Assembly: GCF_037893015.1 (NCBI RefSeq)
Contig: NC_133658.1
Location: 142,085,822-142,149,821, forward strand
Source of the DNA: Macrotis lagotis
Taxonomy: Eukaryota > Chordata > Mammalia > Peramelemorphia > Peramelidae
Length of the DNA stretch: 64,000 bases
Direction of reading: 5' to 3'
Part shown: positions 44,240 through 56,306 of the stretch, one piece after another
Position numbering within the stretch: the stretch's first letter is position 1
Layout: every line of letters starts with the position of its first letter
Notes under the pieces: generated by a model
Databases searched by the model: none
Told to the model about the DNA's origin: nothing
The model's input: only the letters and a program-made list of their open reading frames with translations
Program-made: the position numbers and the translations under genes

Positions 44240-44420
44240 TAGATAAATGTCTCATTTTATCCTTACAACATCAGGAGGTAAGGTGCTATTAAAATCCCTA
44301 TTTTATGGGTAAGCAATTTGTGGTAATAGTGGTAATAAGTGGTAAGTGTTTGAGCTTGAATTTGAATTCTGGTTTTCTTGGTTTCAGACTCAGTATCCTA
44401 TTCATTTTGCCTAGTTAGTG
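44240..44420 (-). repeat. MIR
   Basis: Antisense: ctcattttatccttacaaca, ggtaaggtgctattaaaatc, degraded CORE, head tattcattttgcctag. Confidence 0.7.
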
Positions 44421-44576
44421 AGTAAGATAATGAGTGGAATATTCCCAATAAAACCATTTCAGGGTTAATACTCCTTGTGAAGTACTCTCAGGGTAAAGAA
44501 ATATTAAAGAAAGAACAAACTATTATTCTTAAACTATTTCTAGAAGACAGGGCCTTGTATTCCCAACAGGTGACTT

Positions 44577-44637
44577 GGGGAAGCTAGGTGGCACATGGAT
44601 AGAGCACCGGCCCTCGAGTCAGGAGGACTTGAGTCCA
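44577..44637 (+). mobile_element. Head-only (tailless) SINE fragment with target duplication
   Basis: Only the tRNA-like head is present: ggggaagctaggtggcacat through gtcaggaggacttgagtcc, with no CORE and no tail. It is flanked by aacaggtgactt and aacaggtggctt (44565-44576 and 44638-44649; one mismatch), so this short form was inserted as such. Confidence 0.85.
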
Positions 44638-44649
44638 AACAGGTGGCTT

Positions 44650-45138
44650 ATTCTCCTTACTTTTGATAAGTCTACTTTTACTGACTACCAGAAAGATAGT
44701 AGCCTTTTTTTCCCCATGAGAAAAAAACTTGCATGCCAAAGAAGCTCATAAGCCTCCTCTTGTTTGGTAATATGTAGACTGTTCCTAGACCTTGAGCTCC
44801 AAGACAAGCTACATTACATCAATAAGATAGTTATAATCCTGAAGGTTATTCTTACCATCTGGATGGTGAGGTAATATTTTATGAAAACCTTTCATTCTTT
44901 TCTTTATTGCTGGGGTAGATTTTCACAAGTAGAATGTAACTCTGTAGACTAACCAATGATTCGACAGAGAGGGATGATAGGGAGGAGGAGGGGGTCACGT
45001 TATGTCATATAATCTTGTTTGACTGTCAATTCGGGGAAGCTCTGATTTTTACAACCTTTGTGAGACTTGGAGTGTGCCCTTCTCTTGAAAAAAGCAAAAT
45101 AAGGTTTTTTTTTTTGCTCAGAGTGGTCTCTCTCTCTA
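44650..45138. other. Intergenic, unrecognised
   Basis: No gene or clear repeat. Confidence 0.5.
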
Positions 45139-45296
45139 TTTTTTTTTTTTTTTAGGTTTTTGCAAGGCAGTGTGGTTAAGTGACTTGCCCAAGGCCACAC
45201 AGCTAGGTAATTATTAAGTGTCTAAGTTCACATTTGAACTCAGGTACTCCTGACTCCAGGGCCGGTGCTCTATTCACTGAGCCACCTAGCCGCCCC
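45139..45296 (-). mobile_element. Type A SINE, full length
   Basis: Antisense poly-T, ggtttttgcaaggcagtgtg, CORE, ccggtgctctattcactgag, head end ccacctagccgccccc. Confidence 0.94.
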
Positions 45297-45424
45297 CGTA
45301 TCTACATTTTTTAAGTGGGATACATAGAGAGGCAATAGAAAGTCCTTGTCTTTGAGGATTTTTTGATTTATCCATGAGACAAAAGCAAAATAATTAGATT
45401 CTAAAAGAGATGGGTAAAGAAAAA

Positions 45425-45680
45425 TTAATTAAGTAGCATTTTAAAGCACCTATTATATGGCAAACACTGTTCTAAGCACTCTATTGTTATTATTTCAGTT
45501 GATCCTCACAGCAATCTTGAGAGGGAGTTTCAATTTGTCCTTTTTAAAGATGAGGAAAGGAAAAGAGAGATTAAGTGATTTGCTTAGAGTCACACAGGAA
45601 GTGTCTGAGTTCAAATTTGAACTGAGGTCCTCCGGCCTCACTGTCTAGGGCTTTTATTCACTGTACCACCTAGGTGCTTT
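45425..45680 (-). repeat. MIR-type CORE-SINE, nearly full length
   Basis: Antisense: gttctaagcactctattgtt, gttgatcctcacagcaatct, aagtgatttgcttagagtca, ctgtaccacctaggtgc. Confidence 0.8.
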
Positions 45681-45798
45681 AAGAATAGGTGAGAACAGAT
45701 AGTATACTTTCAGTTGGGACTCATGGTGAAAACTTCATAAAGTTGTTCTTGAATTAGGCCTTGTAGGATGAGACAGATTTCCCAGGGATAGATATGGA

Positions 45799-45802
<4 letters not shown>

Positions 45803-45834
<32 letters not shown>
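45803..45834. repeat. (GT)n microsatellite
   Basis: About 16 units. Confidence 0.97.
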
Positions 45835-45838
<4 letters not shown>

Positions 45839-45961
45839 GAAGAAAGAGAGGAGATCTAGAAGAAACAAGATGGAGAAGAGAGAGAGTAGTGGCTACTCCC
45901 CAGTATTGTTGGTATCAGAGAATGCCTATAAGACAAGAGTAGTGTACATGGTGAGGGTTGC

Positions 45962-46175
45962 ATGTTGTTGTTTAGTTGGTTCAATTTTTGTGATTTTATT
46001 AGTTTTCTTAGCAAAGATACAGGAGCAGTTTTTTGTGTCCTTCTCTAGTTAATTGTACAGATGAGGAAACTGAGGCAAACTGAATTAAGTGATTTGCCTA
46101 GAGTCATACAGTCAAGAAATGTATGAGGTCAGATCTGGAATTAGAAAACTCTACTGAACCACCTAGCTCCCTTTA
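45962..46175 (-). mobile_element. Type B SINE
   Basis: Antisense: gttgttgtttagttggttca (RTE tail), gatgaggaaactgaggcaaa, CORE, gaaccacctagctccc. Confidence 0.88.
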
Positions 46176-46179
46176 AAGG

Positions 46180-46990
46180 CAAGAATGTGATGAGGCTGGA
46201 AAAGTAACTGCAACCCGATTGTGTTTTCTATCTTCTAGTGTTAGAGTTAGTAGAGGTCCTCTCCCTTGGGGATAATGCCTTACTTGTCTAGGATAAAGTA
46301 AAGTAGCAGTATCATTTCTCCAAATTAATTTGTTCAGACATTTGTGTGGGATTAGTCAAATCATCCCCACCTGTGCTCTTGGAAGTTTTCCAAGATTCCT
46401 AAAGTATGGGTGGATGCCTTAGGGGGCCTGCCTGAAGGTTTACTTAATCAACTTGGGGAGTCCAAGGAAGGAGACAGAAATCTGTTTCTAAGTGGAGCCA
46501 TAAAACAGCAAAATTTAAAGGGTTTTTTTTTTTTTGAAGTAAAAAGGGAGGGACACAAGATTTCATGGATTTTAGATGAAGTGCTGAGTTTGTCCTGATT
46601 CTTAGCAAAAACCAATCTCCTGTATTCTAGGTCTTGGCCAAGCAACCTTCAGCAGCCACCTGTCCCAGAGCTGGCCAAGTTCTGACCATCTGGGAGGGCC
46701 ATCCTGCAGCTGGAGGTTAACGTGACTGCCTAGAGAGACCTTGTATCGTCCTATTGTGCTCCATTTCTGGTCTCTGGAAGGGTTCTTCCGTCTCGGGGAA
46801 GGAGAGGGTTCAAACAATCTTCATCATTTTGCTCAGATTTGGACAGGAGGAGGCTGAATTTTTATCACTCAGGAAGGGGTGGGAACCTTCAGAAGAAACA
46901 ATTAATTCTACTTGAGGAAACTGCTTGCCCTTTTAAAGAACTGGAACAATCTTGTTACAAGAGGCAGCTGAAATTGCACTTAGCTGAATA
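46180..46990. other. Mostly repeat-free block, candidate non-coding element
   Basis: About 800 bases without a recognised transposon apart from a short T run at 46521-46533. Includes the inverted pair aacaa-tc-ttgtt (46945-46956), resembling paired SOX sites, and an E-box cagctg just after. ORFs crossing it are short and unrecognised. Confidence 0.35.
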
Positions 46991-47267
46991 GGATTTGCTT
47001 ACTGAATATGTCTAAATAAAGATAAGGACACTTTATTATCGGTGAATAAATAACTGTTGTTACTATTTTTGATACATATATAAGATTCAGAGAAGGACTG
47101 AGGTAAAATGAGAAAAATGTCTAGTGCAATTGGGGAAAACTTAATATCCTACTGTCTTTTAATCATAAAATGTTCTTTTAGTTAAATTTGATCAATGCAT
47201 TAAAACTGGAGAGAAACTTGGATCTTAGATCAAAGAACATCAAAACTGGGGTTGAGGAGGGAATAAA

Positions 47268-47490
47268 CATTTATAAAATGGTTTTTCCAGGGTCACACAG
47301 CCAATATATATGCCTGAAGCTAGATTTGAGCTCACAAAGAAAGATGTCTTCTTGACTCCAGGTCCTTTACTCTTTTCATTGTATACCTAGCTGCTCTTTG
47401 TGTGTGTGTGTGTACATATGCCCAGACACACATGTGTAATTGCATGTATTTGCATTTATATGTGTGAAAATGTACATGTGTATGTATGCA
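47268..47490 (-). repeat. MIR remnant followed by GT/TG-rich repeat
   Basis: Antisense CORE-SINE part (ttccagggtcacacagccaa to tacctagctgctc), then tgtgtg and related units from 47399. Confidence 0.65.
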
Positions 47491-47867
47491 TGAAAAGGAC
47501 GTATGATCTAACAATACTTGAAATTATTAGAGTCACATCTACTGGGAAGAATCCCCAGATTACTATACATGAGCCCACAGTGTATAAGTCTATTTGGATG
47601 GAATTCCAGCAGAAATATGAAAAAAAGTTTTGAAATAGTTTCATATGGAGTTGTGATAGGTACATAGTAGGGGGCAGATGTCTGAGTAGAAAGGATGAAT
47701 TGCAGCTGTATGCTAACATTGTCATGGTTACTGCAGTAGAAATGGTAGAGGAAGAGAAAATATCAGAGAAAAGATATATGTACACCAAAGTGACTCCTAG
47801 ATTCCCTGAAATTCCAGTTCATGAGGACAACCCTTTCAAGCAGCAACCAAGATTTAAACTAAAAATA
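47491..47867. other. Intergenic, unrecognised
   Basis: A 110-codon minus frame and an 86-codon plus frame overlap here without similarity. No gene called. Confidence 0.45.
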
Positions 47868-48075
47868 TTGATTATTATTATTGTTTGTGACCCAATTTTA
47901 GGTTTTCTTGGCAAAGACACAGGAATGTTTTGCCATTTCTTTCTTCAGCCCATTTTGTAGAGTAGGAAACTGGGGCAAGCAGTTATGTGATATGTCTAGG
48001 GTCACATAGCTAATAAGTATAGGAGATCAGATTGAACTCAGAAAAATAAGTCTTTCTAACTCCACTGTGCCACAG
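47868..48075 (-). mobile_element. Type B SINE
   Basis: Antisense: attgtttgtgacccaatttt, cttggcaaagacacaggaat, gtaggaaactggggcaagca, CORE, head remnant ccactgtgcc. Confidence 0.85.
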
Positions 48076-48837
48076 ACCTGGTCAAGGATTAATTTGAGAT
48101 TTGATTAATATTCCTAAGAGATATTTGAATGTGGCAGTCTTCTGGGATGTTTTTGTTCAATTCAAGTCCTGGTTCTTGCTTAGATATAATTTTTAAATTA
48201 AATACCTTTTGCTCTGATTTTATATAGCATAATCTGACATAAATATGACTCAGAGATGTGGGTGTCAATGAATGTTGACAATACAGCATACCAAACCTAA
48301 ATGTAGTTTGAGTCTGAGGCAGAGTGCTGGGAGCAGGAAATACAAGCTAAATATATTTTATCTGTATTAAAATTGAAACAGATTAAATAGAAATTATTAA
48401 AGAGATCTATACAAACATACAGAAGTGTGCTGAGAGAGAGAGGAGCACAAAAGAGAACATGTTGACACATTCTTGGAAAAGGGTAAAATGCAAAGGATAT
48501 TGCAGATTTGAATGTAAATTATTGGAAGTATAAAAAATATTTTTTTTGAAAGGGTGCAGGTGGAGAAGTTTGCCTTGGCAAGGAGGAAGGTTACTTTTTT
48601 CCATGGAGACAGCCAGGAAGGAGGAGAGGACAGACCAGAAAGGACAAAGTTTGAAAGTGTGGAGGAGGGGAATTTATAAAAATCCATTGTCTTTTCTTTC
48701 TCTTATTTTTATTCCATATTTTTTTTTAGGGACTCAAATCTTTGATTTAAAAAAAATTTAAGAAACAAAATCTTGTTTCTCAGGAGAAGGAAAAACACCA
48801 CCAGTTAAGGCATATTCTCTGGGAAAGAAAAGAGAGA
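48076..48837. other. Intergenic, unrecognised
   Basis: No recognised repeat. Frames of 96, 65 and 71 codons on both strands overlap at 48397-48761 and are treated as chance. Confidence 0.5.
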
Positions 48838-48995
48838 TCAGATTTAAAGTCAGAGGTTAAGGATTGAAACCCCAATTCTGATCAGTATTTTCTGAATATC
48901 TATAGGTCAATCATTTCTCCTCTCCTAACTTTGGTTTTCTCTATAAAATGAGGATATTAGAATACATCTCCGATATCCCTTAATATTATGTAGTC
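48838..48995 (+). repeat. MIR
   Basis: Sense: gattgaaaccccaattctga, ggtttttctctataaaatga-like block, degraded 3' end. Confidence 0.6.
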
Positions 48996-49933
48996 TTTAA
49001 GTATTCTCTCTTTCCTGTATAGTAAACCAGGTACACAGTTTATAGTGTTGTCATTTTTTCTTTGTAAATTATGTATATTCTTAAAAAATGTATACTAGTA
49101 TTCTTCACAATAACTATTATAGAATGTGATGTTATTTAACCATATATTTGGAAGGGGACTGACTCAAACTATTTTATTTCTTGGCTGCTGAAAGTCTATT
49201 GAAAAATGAGGCTGATTTTTATTTCTTATGAATCCACATGGTATAAATTCAGATGGTATCTAATCACCAAATTTATTAAAGGCTAAAAGTCTTCACTTTT
49301 GTCTATGTGTTGGATAGTTTGAAATTTAAAAAGACTGGTAATTCAATGGAAGTCTGAGCAATAGCATTGGACAGATAGGATTAGGAGCTTGTTTTTGACT
49401 GATCATATACCCACGAGTTAGAGGCCTATGAAAGTATTTGGAGGCCCTGGCTTGAGCAGATTTAGGACAGTAGTCCGAGTCAAGGTGCATGACCATAGCA
49501 ACCATGGGCAGAAAGCTGAAACTGGAAAAATGGAACCAGTAGAACTAGAAAAATAATGATATTCAAAGACAAGGCAGGTTTTGAACCAAAAAAGATTACT
49601 GTATCATTATTAAATGAAGCAAAATTCTATGCCATTCAGAAATTACCACACAACAGCTAGGGTTAATCTTAGAATTTAGCAGTTCCAGGGCCTATGTGTG
49701 AGCAGGGAAATAGTTGTAATCAACCAGAGGGAGTATAGGGGGGAAAAAAAAATAAGGGTTGACTTGGACACTCTCACTGTTTGACTAAAATATTCTTTAA
49801 GAACAGCATTCTAAATTCCATACTTACAGGATGTTTTCTAATGATTTAGTTGATTAGCAAGGGGAGGAAGCTCCCAGATAAGGAAGTTTCCTCCACCAGG
49901 GCAGTGGCATCTCCCTTGTACCTTAAAGTCTTA
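48996..49933. other. Intergenic, unrecognised
   Basis: No gene or clear repeat in about 0.9 kb. An RFX half-site-like catagcaaccatggg lies at about 49494-49508. Confidence 0.5.
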
Positions 49934-50402
49934 ATAGATGGATTTCAGAAAAATCTGGAGAGACTTACATGAACTGATACTGAGTAAAGTGAAGAGAACC
50001 ATTAAACATTGTACAATTTAAAAGCAATGTTGTAGGATGATCAAATATGATAAACATAGCTCTTCTCAACAACACAGTGATCAAAGACAATTCCAAAAAC
50101 TTTGTGATGGAAAGTGTCATCCACATTCAGAGGAAAAAAAAAACAACTATGGAGTCTGAATGTAGATTGAAGCACATCATTTTCACTTTTTAAAAATTTA
50201 TTTTTTCTTTTCTCTGTCTCATGGTTTTTCCCTTTTGTTCTGATTCTTCTTTCACAACATGACTAATTATGGATAACCTACATCAGATTGGGGAAGCGGG
50301 GTAGGAAAGGGGGGGAAGGGAAAAATAATACATCTCAAAATTTTACAAAAATGAATATAGAAAACTATCTTTACATGTAATTGAGAAAAATAAACATATT
50401 AA
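49934..50402 (+). mobile_element. L1 3' end
   Basis: Sense L1 tail: gatggatttcagaaaaatct, ttacatgaactgatactgag, ctatggagtctgaatgtaga, tctttacatgtaattgagaa, A-rich end. Same family as 30.83-32.35 kb. Confidence 0.88.
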
Positions 50403-50689
50403 GTGATAATTATAGAGAGTATTAAGAGTTTAAGTACTTTACCTACTGAAAAAAACATAGGGGGAGTCTTCCTAGCTTTGAGGTCACTATACTAAGTAAG
50501 CTAAGTACATCTCAAAACTTGAAAGCAAGAAGGAAGGGGATGTATTGACTACTGAATTTGAGTGTTCAAGTTTTCCAATATAGATAAGAGGTTCGTCATT
50601 AAATGAATAAATTGGAATCCTGAATTATAAATTGCTTTTTTACTATCTTGAACAGAACAAATAAAGCCCTTTAAACATGAAGGGTGTAT

Positions 50690-51115
50690 AGTGGAAAAAG
50701 ATATAGTGGAAAGAACTCTTTATTTTAGAATCAGAAGAACTGGATTTAAATCTTGCCCCTTCTACCTCCTAGCTAGGTGACTGTGACTTATCTTTATGGT
50801 GCCTCATTTCCCTTGTCTGTAAATTAAAGCTGTTGGACTAGATTATCTCTAAGATCCAGGTTGAGGACATCTAGGTGACTCAATGGATGGAATCCTGGGT
50901 CTGGAGTCAGGAAGACTCAGCTTCCTGAGCTCATATTTGGTCTCAGACACTTACTAGCTGTGTGACCCTGGGCAAGTCACTTAACTCTATTTGTCTCAGT
51001 TTACTCATCTGTAATATGAACTAGAGAAACAATAGCAAACCATTACAAACACTGCCATAAAGAATTGAATATGACTAAAGTGACAACAATAAAAGTCCAG
51101 CTCTAAATGCCATAT
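50690..51115 (+). repeat. MIR split by a type B SINE
   Basis: Sense MIR 50690-50863 (ctagctaggtgactgtgact, gttggactagattatctcta) resumes at 51093 (gtccagctctaaatgcc), which completes the MIR 3' end. Confidence 0.75.
50864..51092 (+). mobile_element. Type B SINE in MIR
   Basis: ggacatctaggtgactcaat, CORE (ctagctgtgtgaccctgggc), tttgtctcagtttactcatc, and a degraded RTE-like tail ending gtgacaacaat. Confidence 0.88.
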
Positions 51116-51119
51116 ATGA

Positions 51120-51430
51120 TGACCCCTGGATATATAAATCTGTCTTTGTGTCTTGGAGGTACTTTGCAAGGGTCTTAAATGCAATAGGTGCTTAATATAT
51201 CTTAGCTGAAGGAATTAAAGTAAAATAAAAGATTTCTATTTTATAGAGTGATACTAGCTTTTGGAATCTCTGGCCATCAATTAATCAGTGAGTATTCATT
51301 AATATTTATTATGATGAGGTATTGTAGGGCACTATTCTAGGCCCCAAAGATATGCGAAAGGAATGAAATAATTCCTGTTCTCAGAGAGATTCCTTATAAT
51401 GGGGAGGACAAGGAATTAGTATGCATATTA
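51120..51430. repeat. L2 3' end fragments
   Basis: Sense tail near 51170-51210 (aataggtgcttaatatatct). Antisense end at about 51280-51430 (ctaggccccaaagatatgcg). Confidence 0.5.
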
Positions 51431-52879
51431 ACATAGAACTTATATTTATACACACCTCTATGGTCTACACACACACATACATACAAATGGGACATGTACA
51501 GTGTGTATATGCCTATGCATATGTGTATATAGCCATCCAAACTGACTAGAAAACATTTTAAGGGAAATAAAGATTTTTGAGTAACACCCTTAATTTATGA
51601 AGAAGAATCATTCTCCCCATCTGCCCAGGGCCATTTTTGAAGATTCAGAAGTTTTGTGAGGGAACTCTGAATCACTGATGGTCTTCCAATGTTTTTATGT
51701 TAATCTCTTCAAAATAAGATTTGGCTACTATAGGAATTTTTTTTGTCTACCACAGGTTTTGGGAATCAAGTGGAAGATTAGCCAAGGTTGAAACTTTTAA
51801 AAAGTGAAAATAATCTGACTCATTTTTTTAATTGGAGTTTCCTTTCTATTATGAATTTAATCAACAAACATGAACAATAAAGTATACACATAACAAAAGA
51901 TCACACAGTGAACAAAAACCTTCTATTTGTACAGTTTTTAGGTAAATATAAATAAAACACAATAGTAACAAAATGATCATATAGCATCTTTCTATTCATG
52001 CTCTTTTCTTTCTTTTTTATTTTGTAGTTAATTACTAAATACTAATTTATCCTTCCTTCCCTGCACTTAATAGAAGTTTGCTAATCATTTTAAGACAAGA
52101 GGAAGAGGCATGAGATATCATGGATGGTTATAAAAAACACTTTTGGACAGGGGAAAAAAACAAACAAATAACTTCTATTTCTTCCAGTTGAATTATTCAT
52201 GGATTTTTCAAGGACTGCTTTAGGCATTTTTCTAAGTGTGAAAAATAGGGAACATTGTGAAAACACACACATTTTGATGAAATAGCTCTGGATGTACAGA
52301 AAGTAGAAGAACCCCAAGGATCTGTAATAATTCATATCTAGTCAGATCTGGCCTATTTAAAAGTCCATGACTAGAATAACATAGATACTGAATGGGAATA
52401 TGGGTCACACACCATCAACTTATTTTTAAAAGAAAAAATATCATTGTGATATGGTAGACAGCTTTCTAAGAGTAACATAAGTTAGCCCTCACTCTAGTAA
52501 AAGTCAACATATGTAGACATAAAATGATCACACAGTCAACAAATTTTTGTGCTCAAAGGACTTAGAAGTCCTTTAGGGAAGGGAGGTTAAAAGACTCTGG
52601 AGTGACCTAATCCAGATTAAAATGTAATTGGAAAATATTTAACAATAAAGAAATAATAAAAAATAAATAAAAATACCATATAAATACAAAATTAATATGT
52701 GGTCTGTTAATATGTGGAAAATACTTAACAAAATGAATTAGAATATAACAGAAAATGTTAACATTTGACTTTCAAAGTTAATATATGATCCTTACAAAGG
52801 ATTCAGCAGCTCCTGTTTCTATTTGGGCTTGATAGTATTGCTTTAGCTCAGCCTGTTTATTTTAAAGATTAGTGATGAT
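51431..52879. other. Intergenic, A+T rich, unrecognised
   Basis: CA/TA-rich run at about 51455-51535, then over 1.3 kb without a SINE. No credible gene. Confidence 0.5.
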
Positions 52880-53173
52880 GCTTGTCCTGGAAGAAGCCAT
52901 GATATAAGGGAGGTGCTTATGACAGGCACATGAATTGGATTTGAGTGAGGGGGGAGGGGTATTAATTTCACCAGCATCATTTTCTCCTCCAGAATCATCT
53001 GGGTTCCAGTGACCAGATAAGAATAGAGATGACCCTGGATGTGGCAATCAGGGTTAAGTGACTTCCCCAGGGTCACACAGCTAGGGAGAATCAAATGTCT
53101 GAGGACACATTCAAGCTTCTATCCTCCTAATTCTGAGGGTGGTGCTTTATCTATTGCACCACCTAGCTGACCC
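52880..53173 (-). mobile_element. Type C SINE
   Basis: Antisense: gatgcttgtcctggaagaag, gcacatgaattggatttgag, ggcaatcagggttaagtgac, CORE, head gcaccacctagctgaccc. Confidence 0.92.
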
Positions 53174-53474
53174 TTAAAAAATTAGAAACTTGTCCAAAGT
53201 TACATTTTTTTTTTTTAGAGGCAGAATTAAAACTAGAACCCATGTCTCCTGGACTTGGTGATGTGGTGCAATTGTGAAGCAACTGAGAAGTCAGGATACC
53301 CAGGTTCAAGGTTCAGCCCTGTTCATAAGTAGATAATTTACCTGATGTACAGGTCTGGTGGGCTGTCTACTGAGCCCCATTAAATTTAAGGATGGATGAG
53401 ATTATTTTTTTTTTTGTTCTCTCCCAGCCCTAAATTCTATGCTCCTATAGGTTTATGATCACTAATCCCTTCTA
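53174..53474. repeat. MIR fossils
   Basis: Antisense CORE remnant (gaaacttgtccaaagttaca), then sense MIR at about 53270-53460 (agtcaggatacccaggttca). Confidence 0.55.
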
Positions 53475-53705
53475 GGCAGCTAAGTGATGCAGTGGATAGA
53501 ACATTGGACATGGGTCAGTAAGACCTGAGTTCAAATGTAGCTTTAGATGCTTACTAGCTGTGTGACCTTGGGTGAGCTACTTAACCCTGTTTGCCTCAGT
53601 TTCCTCCTCTATAAAATGAAGTGGAAAAGGAAATGGCAAATTCTACCAGTATCTTTGCCAATATAACTGCAAATGGGGTCACACAAAGGGTCAGACAATC
53701 AAGAC
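53475..53705 (+). mobile_element. Type B SINE
   Basis: ggcagctaagtgatgcagtg, ctagctgtgtgaccttgggt, tgcctcagtttcctcctcta, and an RTE-like tail (ggggtcacacaaagggtcag). Confidence 0.92.
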
Positions 53706-54429
53706 AATCTTTCCAATTTCAATAATTTATGTGTAAGGGAATTTGAGAATTTATTGACATTCTGGAATTTGTAGTTTTGAATAACAAGCATTCCCTTACA
53801 GCATTCAGACACATTTAAACTATTGTGAACCTTGATCTGTGAGGTAGATATGAGTCACTCTGAAAAGTCTTCCAGTGAGACATAAAGCACATGAGAGGAC
53901 AGAGAGAAAGGTGAAAGGAGAAGGTATTACCAACTCCACCTGAGATTTAAAGAGCCAGGAAGGAAGGAATCAATAGCATAAGGACAAAAGGCAAAAGAAG
54001 AAAGTGAAAAGAAAAGCTGAAGGAATTTGGGAAAGACAAGGGAGGGATTAAGGTGGATCACTGGACCGTACCACACACCCCTTCTCCCCCCCCCCCCCCA
54101 GCCTGTTATTTAGTGAATTTTCCTATTTGTGCTAGTCTGGTAACAAAAACTAATTAAATTATTTTATCTAAATGTTTCCTACTTCCTGAATTTGCCTCAG
54201 AATACAGAGAGGTCAATGGTTTTTTGGAGACAATACACAGATTTGCTTTGGACCAGCAACCCAAACCTCTTTTTAAATGCTGGGATTTTCCTAACTGGGA
54301 ACTCAAACTATCATAATAATAACTATTCTTTTTTTTTTTTTTTTTCAAACCAGAGGCTTTAAACCACAGTACTAACAACCTTTTGACTAATTTAAACTCC
54401 ATTAAAACAACAGAGAAATGAACCATGTG
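53706..54429. other. Intergenic with poly-C and poly-T runs
   Basis: Purine-rich at 53870-54050. Poly-C at about 54086-54099 and poly-T at about 54328-54346. No gene. Confidence 0.5.
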
Positions 54430-54780
54430 GACCTGAAGGCCATTATATTTGCCCTAGGTGAAAAGTAAGCTAGCAGTTTGAACAAGGTGTGGTTAATTAA
54501 ATCTTTAGCCTGCCAGGTAAGAATGAAATTAAATGGGGCACTGTAGAGAAAGGTTTGAGATTAAGCACCACACCCTACCAGAAGGGAGAAAGGAGTTGAT
54601 AGGAACCAAGAGCCTTCCCTTTTACTACTGAACAATTTCTGTATGAATTCTAAGATTGAATTACCCATCAGACACAGCCCCCAGCCTCCTTCATTAACTA
54701 GGAAGTACTCATTCATTATACAAAATGAACTTTTACTTTACTGGAGAAATCATTGACCGCAAATAATGAATGTTTAAGAC
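54430..54780. other. Repeat-free block, candidate non-coding element
   Basis: About 350 bases without a recognised repeat. Contains tgtggttaattaaatc (Runx-like tgtggt next to a homeodomain-type core) near 54489. Role inferred. Confidence 0.3.
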
Positions 54781-55166
54781 CCTTAGTGCTCTGATATATA
54801 ACATAGCAGCATAGCATAGTGTAACATATAAAATAGTTTAGCATAACACAATGTATTATGCATTATGTATATTAATAACACATAGACTTAAGGTATAATA
54901 TTTTATTATGATATTTCATTTTTCCTTTGTATCCCTAATATATAGCTTGCCACATGGTATTTGATAAATGTATTAATTGATTGATGAAAATAATCAAATT
55001 ATGTTTTAAGTACCAACATCACTTCATTTTAAAGTAAAAAGAGGCCTTGAGTTAGAGCTGGGGTGTTGTGATTCAATTCCAATAGTATTTGTAAGGATTC
55101 TCTCATTTTTATCCCTATAGTTCCAATTTCAAGTAGAGTGTCTAGCATACAATAGACACTTAAAAA
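54781..55166 (+). repeat. A+T-rich stretch and two L2 3' ends
   Basis: Sense L2 ends at about 54915-54985 (cacatggtatttgataaatg) and 55085-55166 (gtctagcatacaatagacac). The second is the target of the following L1. Confidence 0.6.
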
Positions 55167-56306
55167 TATTTTCATCCATATGCACATGTATTTAAGTTAC
55201 AACATTTCCTTCCACCTTCCTTTCCCACCCCCCTCCCCTCAGTGGTGAAAAGTCAGGTTAGCATTTACATACATATTTAGATAGACATGTTTACAGATTA
55301 GTAATTTTTGGTATGAGGAATTAGGCTTAAGAGAAAGAAACACATAAAAGATAATTTTTATAAAGTGTTCTTGAGATTCTGAAAGGGGTGTTTGTGTGTG
55401 TGTGTGTTTTGCTTGGTTTGGTTTTTCTTCTTTTGGATGGAGATAATATAGTCCATACCCAGTCTAATACAGTTGTCCTAGCTCTATGGACTGCTGATAG
55501 GAGCTGCTTCCATCCATCTCACAATTTTGTTGTTGTTGTGTACATTGTTCTCTTGGTTCTACTCCCTTTGCTCAGCATTAGATCCCATAAGTCATTTCAT
55601 GCTTCTTTAGAGTCTAACATTTATGGTTTCTTAAAGAACAATAGTATTCCATAGTATTCATGTACCAAACTTGTTTAGCCATTTCCCAATTGGACATCCC
55701 CTCAATTTCCAATTCTTTGCCACTACAAAAAGAGCAGCTCTGACTATTTTGGAACATCTAGGACTTTTATATAGCTTTAATTTCTTCATTTGAAAACTGT
55801 CTGTTCATATTCTTTGACCATTTATCAATTGGGGAATGACTTGTGACCCTATAAATTTGATGCAATTCTCTATATATTTTAGAAATGAGACTTGTCAGAA
55901 CTCCTAGCTGTGAAAATTGTTTCCAAGCTTACTGCCTTCCTTCTAATTTTGTCAGCATTGATTTTATTAGTGCAAACCTGTTTTAATTTAATATAGTCAA
56001 TCATTCAATTTTCAGTTTATAATGTGCTCTAATTCTTGTTTGGTCATAAATTTATCCCCTTTCCATAGATCAGATAGAGTATTTCTTGGTCTATTAATTT
56101 ATCTATGGTATTATGTCTAAATCCTGTTCCCATTTTGACCTTATTTTGGTATATAGAGTGAGATGCAGATCTATGCCTAGTTTTTGCCATCCTATTTTCC
56201 AGTTTTCCCAACAATTTTTGTCAAATAGTGAGTTCTTATCCTGGAAGCTGATGTCTTTGGCTTTGTCAAATAGTAGCTTACTGTAGTCATTTTCTTTAAC
56301 TTCTTT

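Noticed and set aside
44577-44637. tRNA gene
   Set aside because: The A- and B-box-like sequence here and in the other SINE heads belongs to a SINE family; no cloverleaf with a proper acceptor stem or anticodon arm is kept.
49494-49508. Second RFX-like site (catagcaaccatggg)
   Set aside because: Only one half-site fits the X-box; the other half is poor, so it was not listed as a motif.
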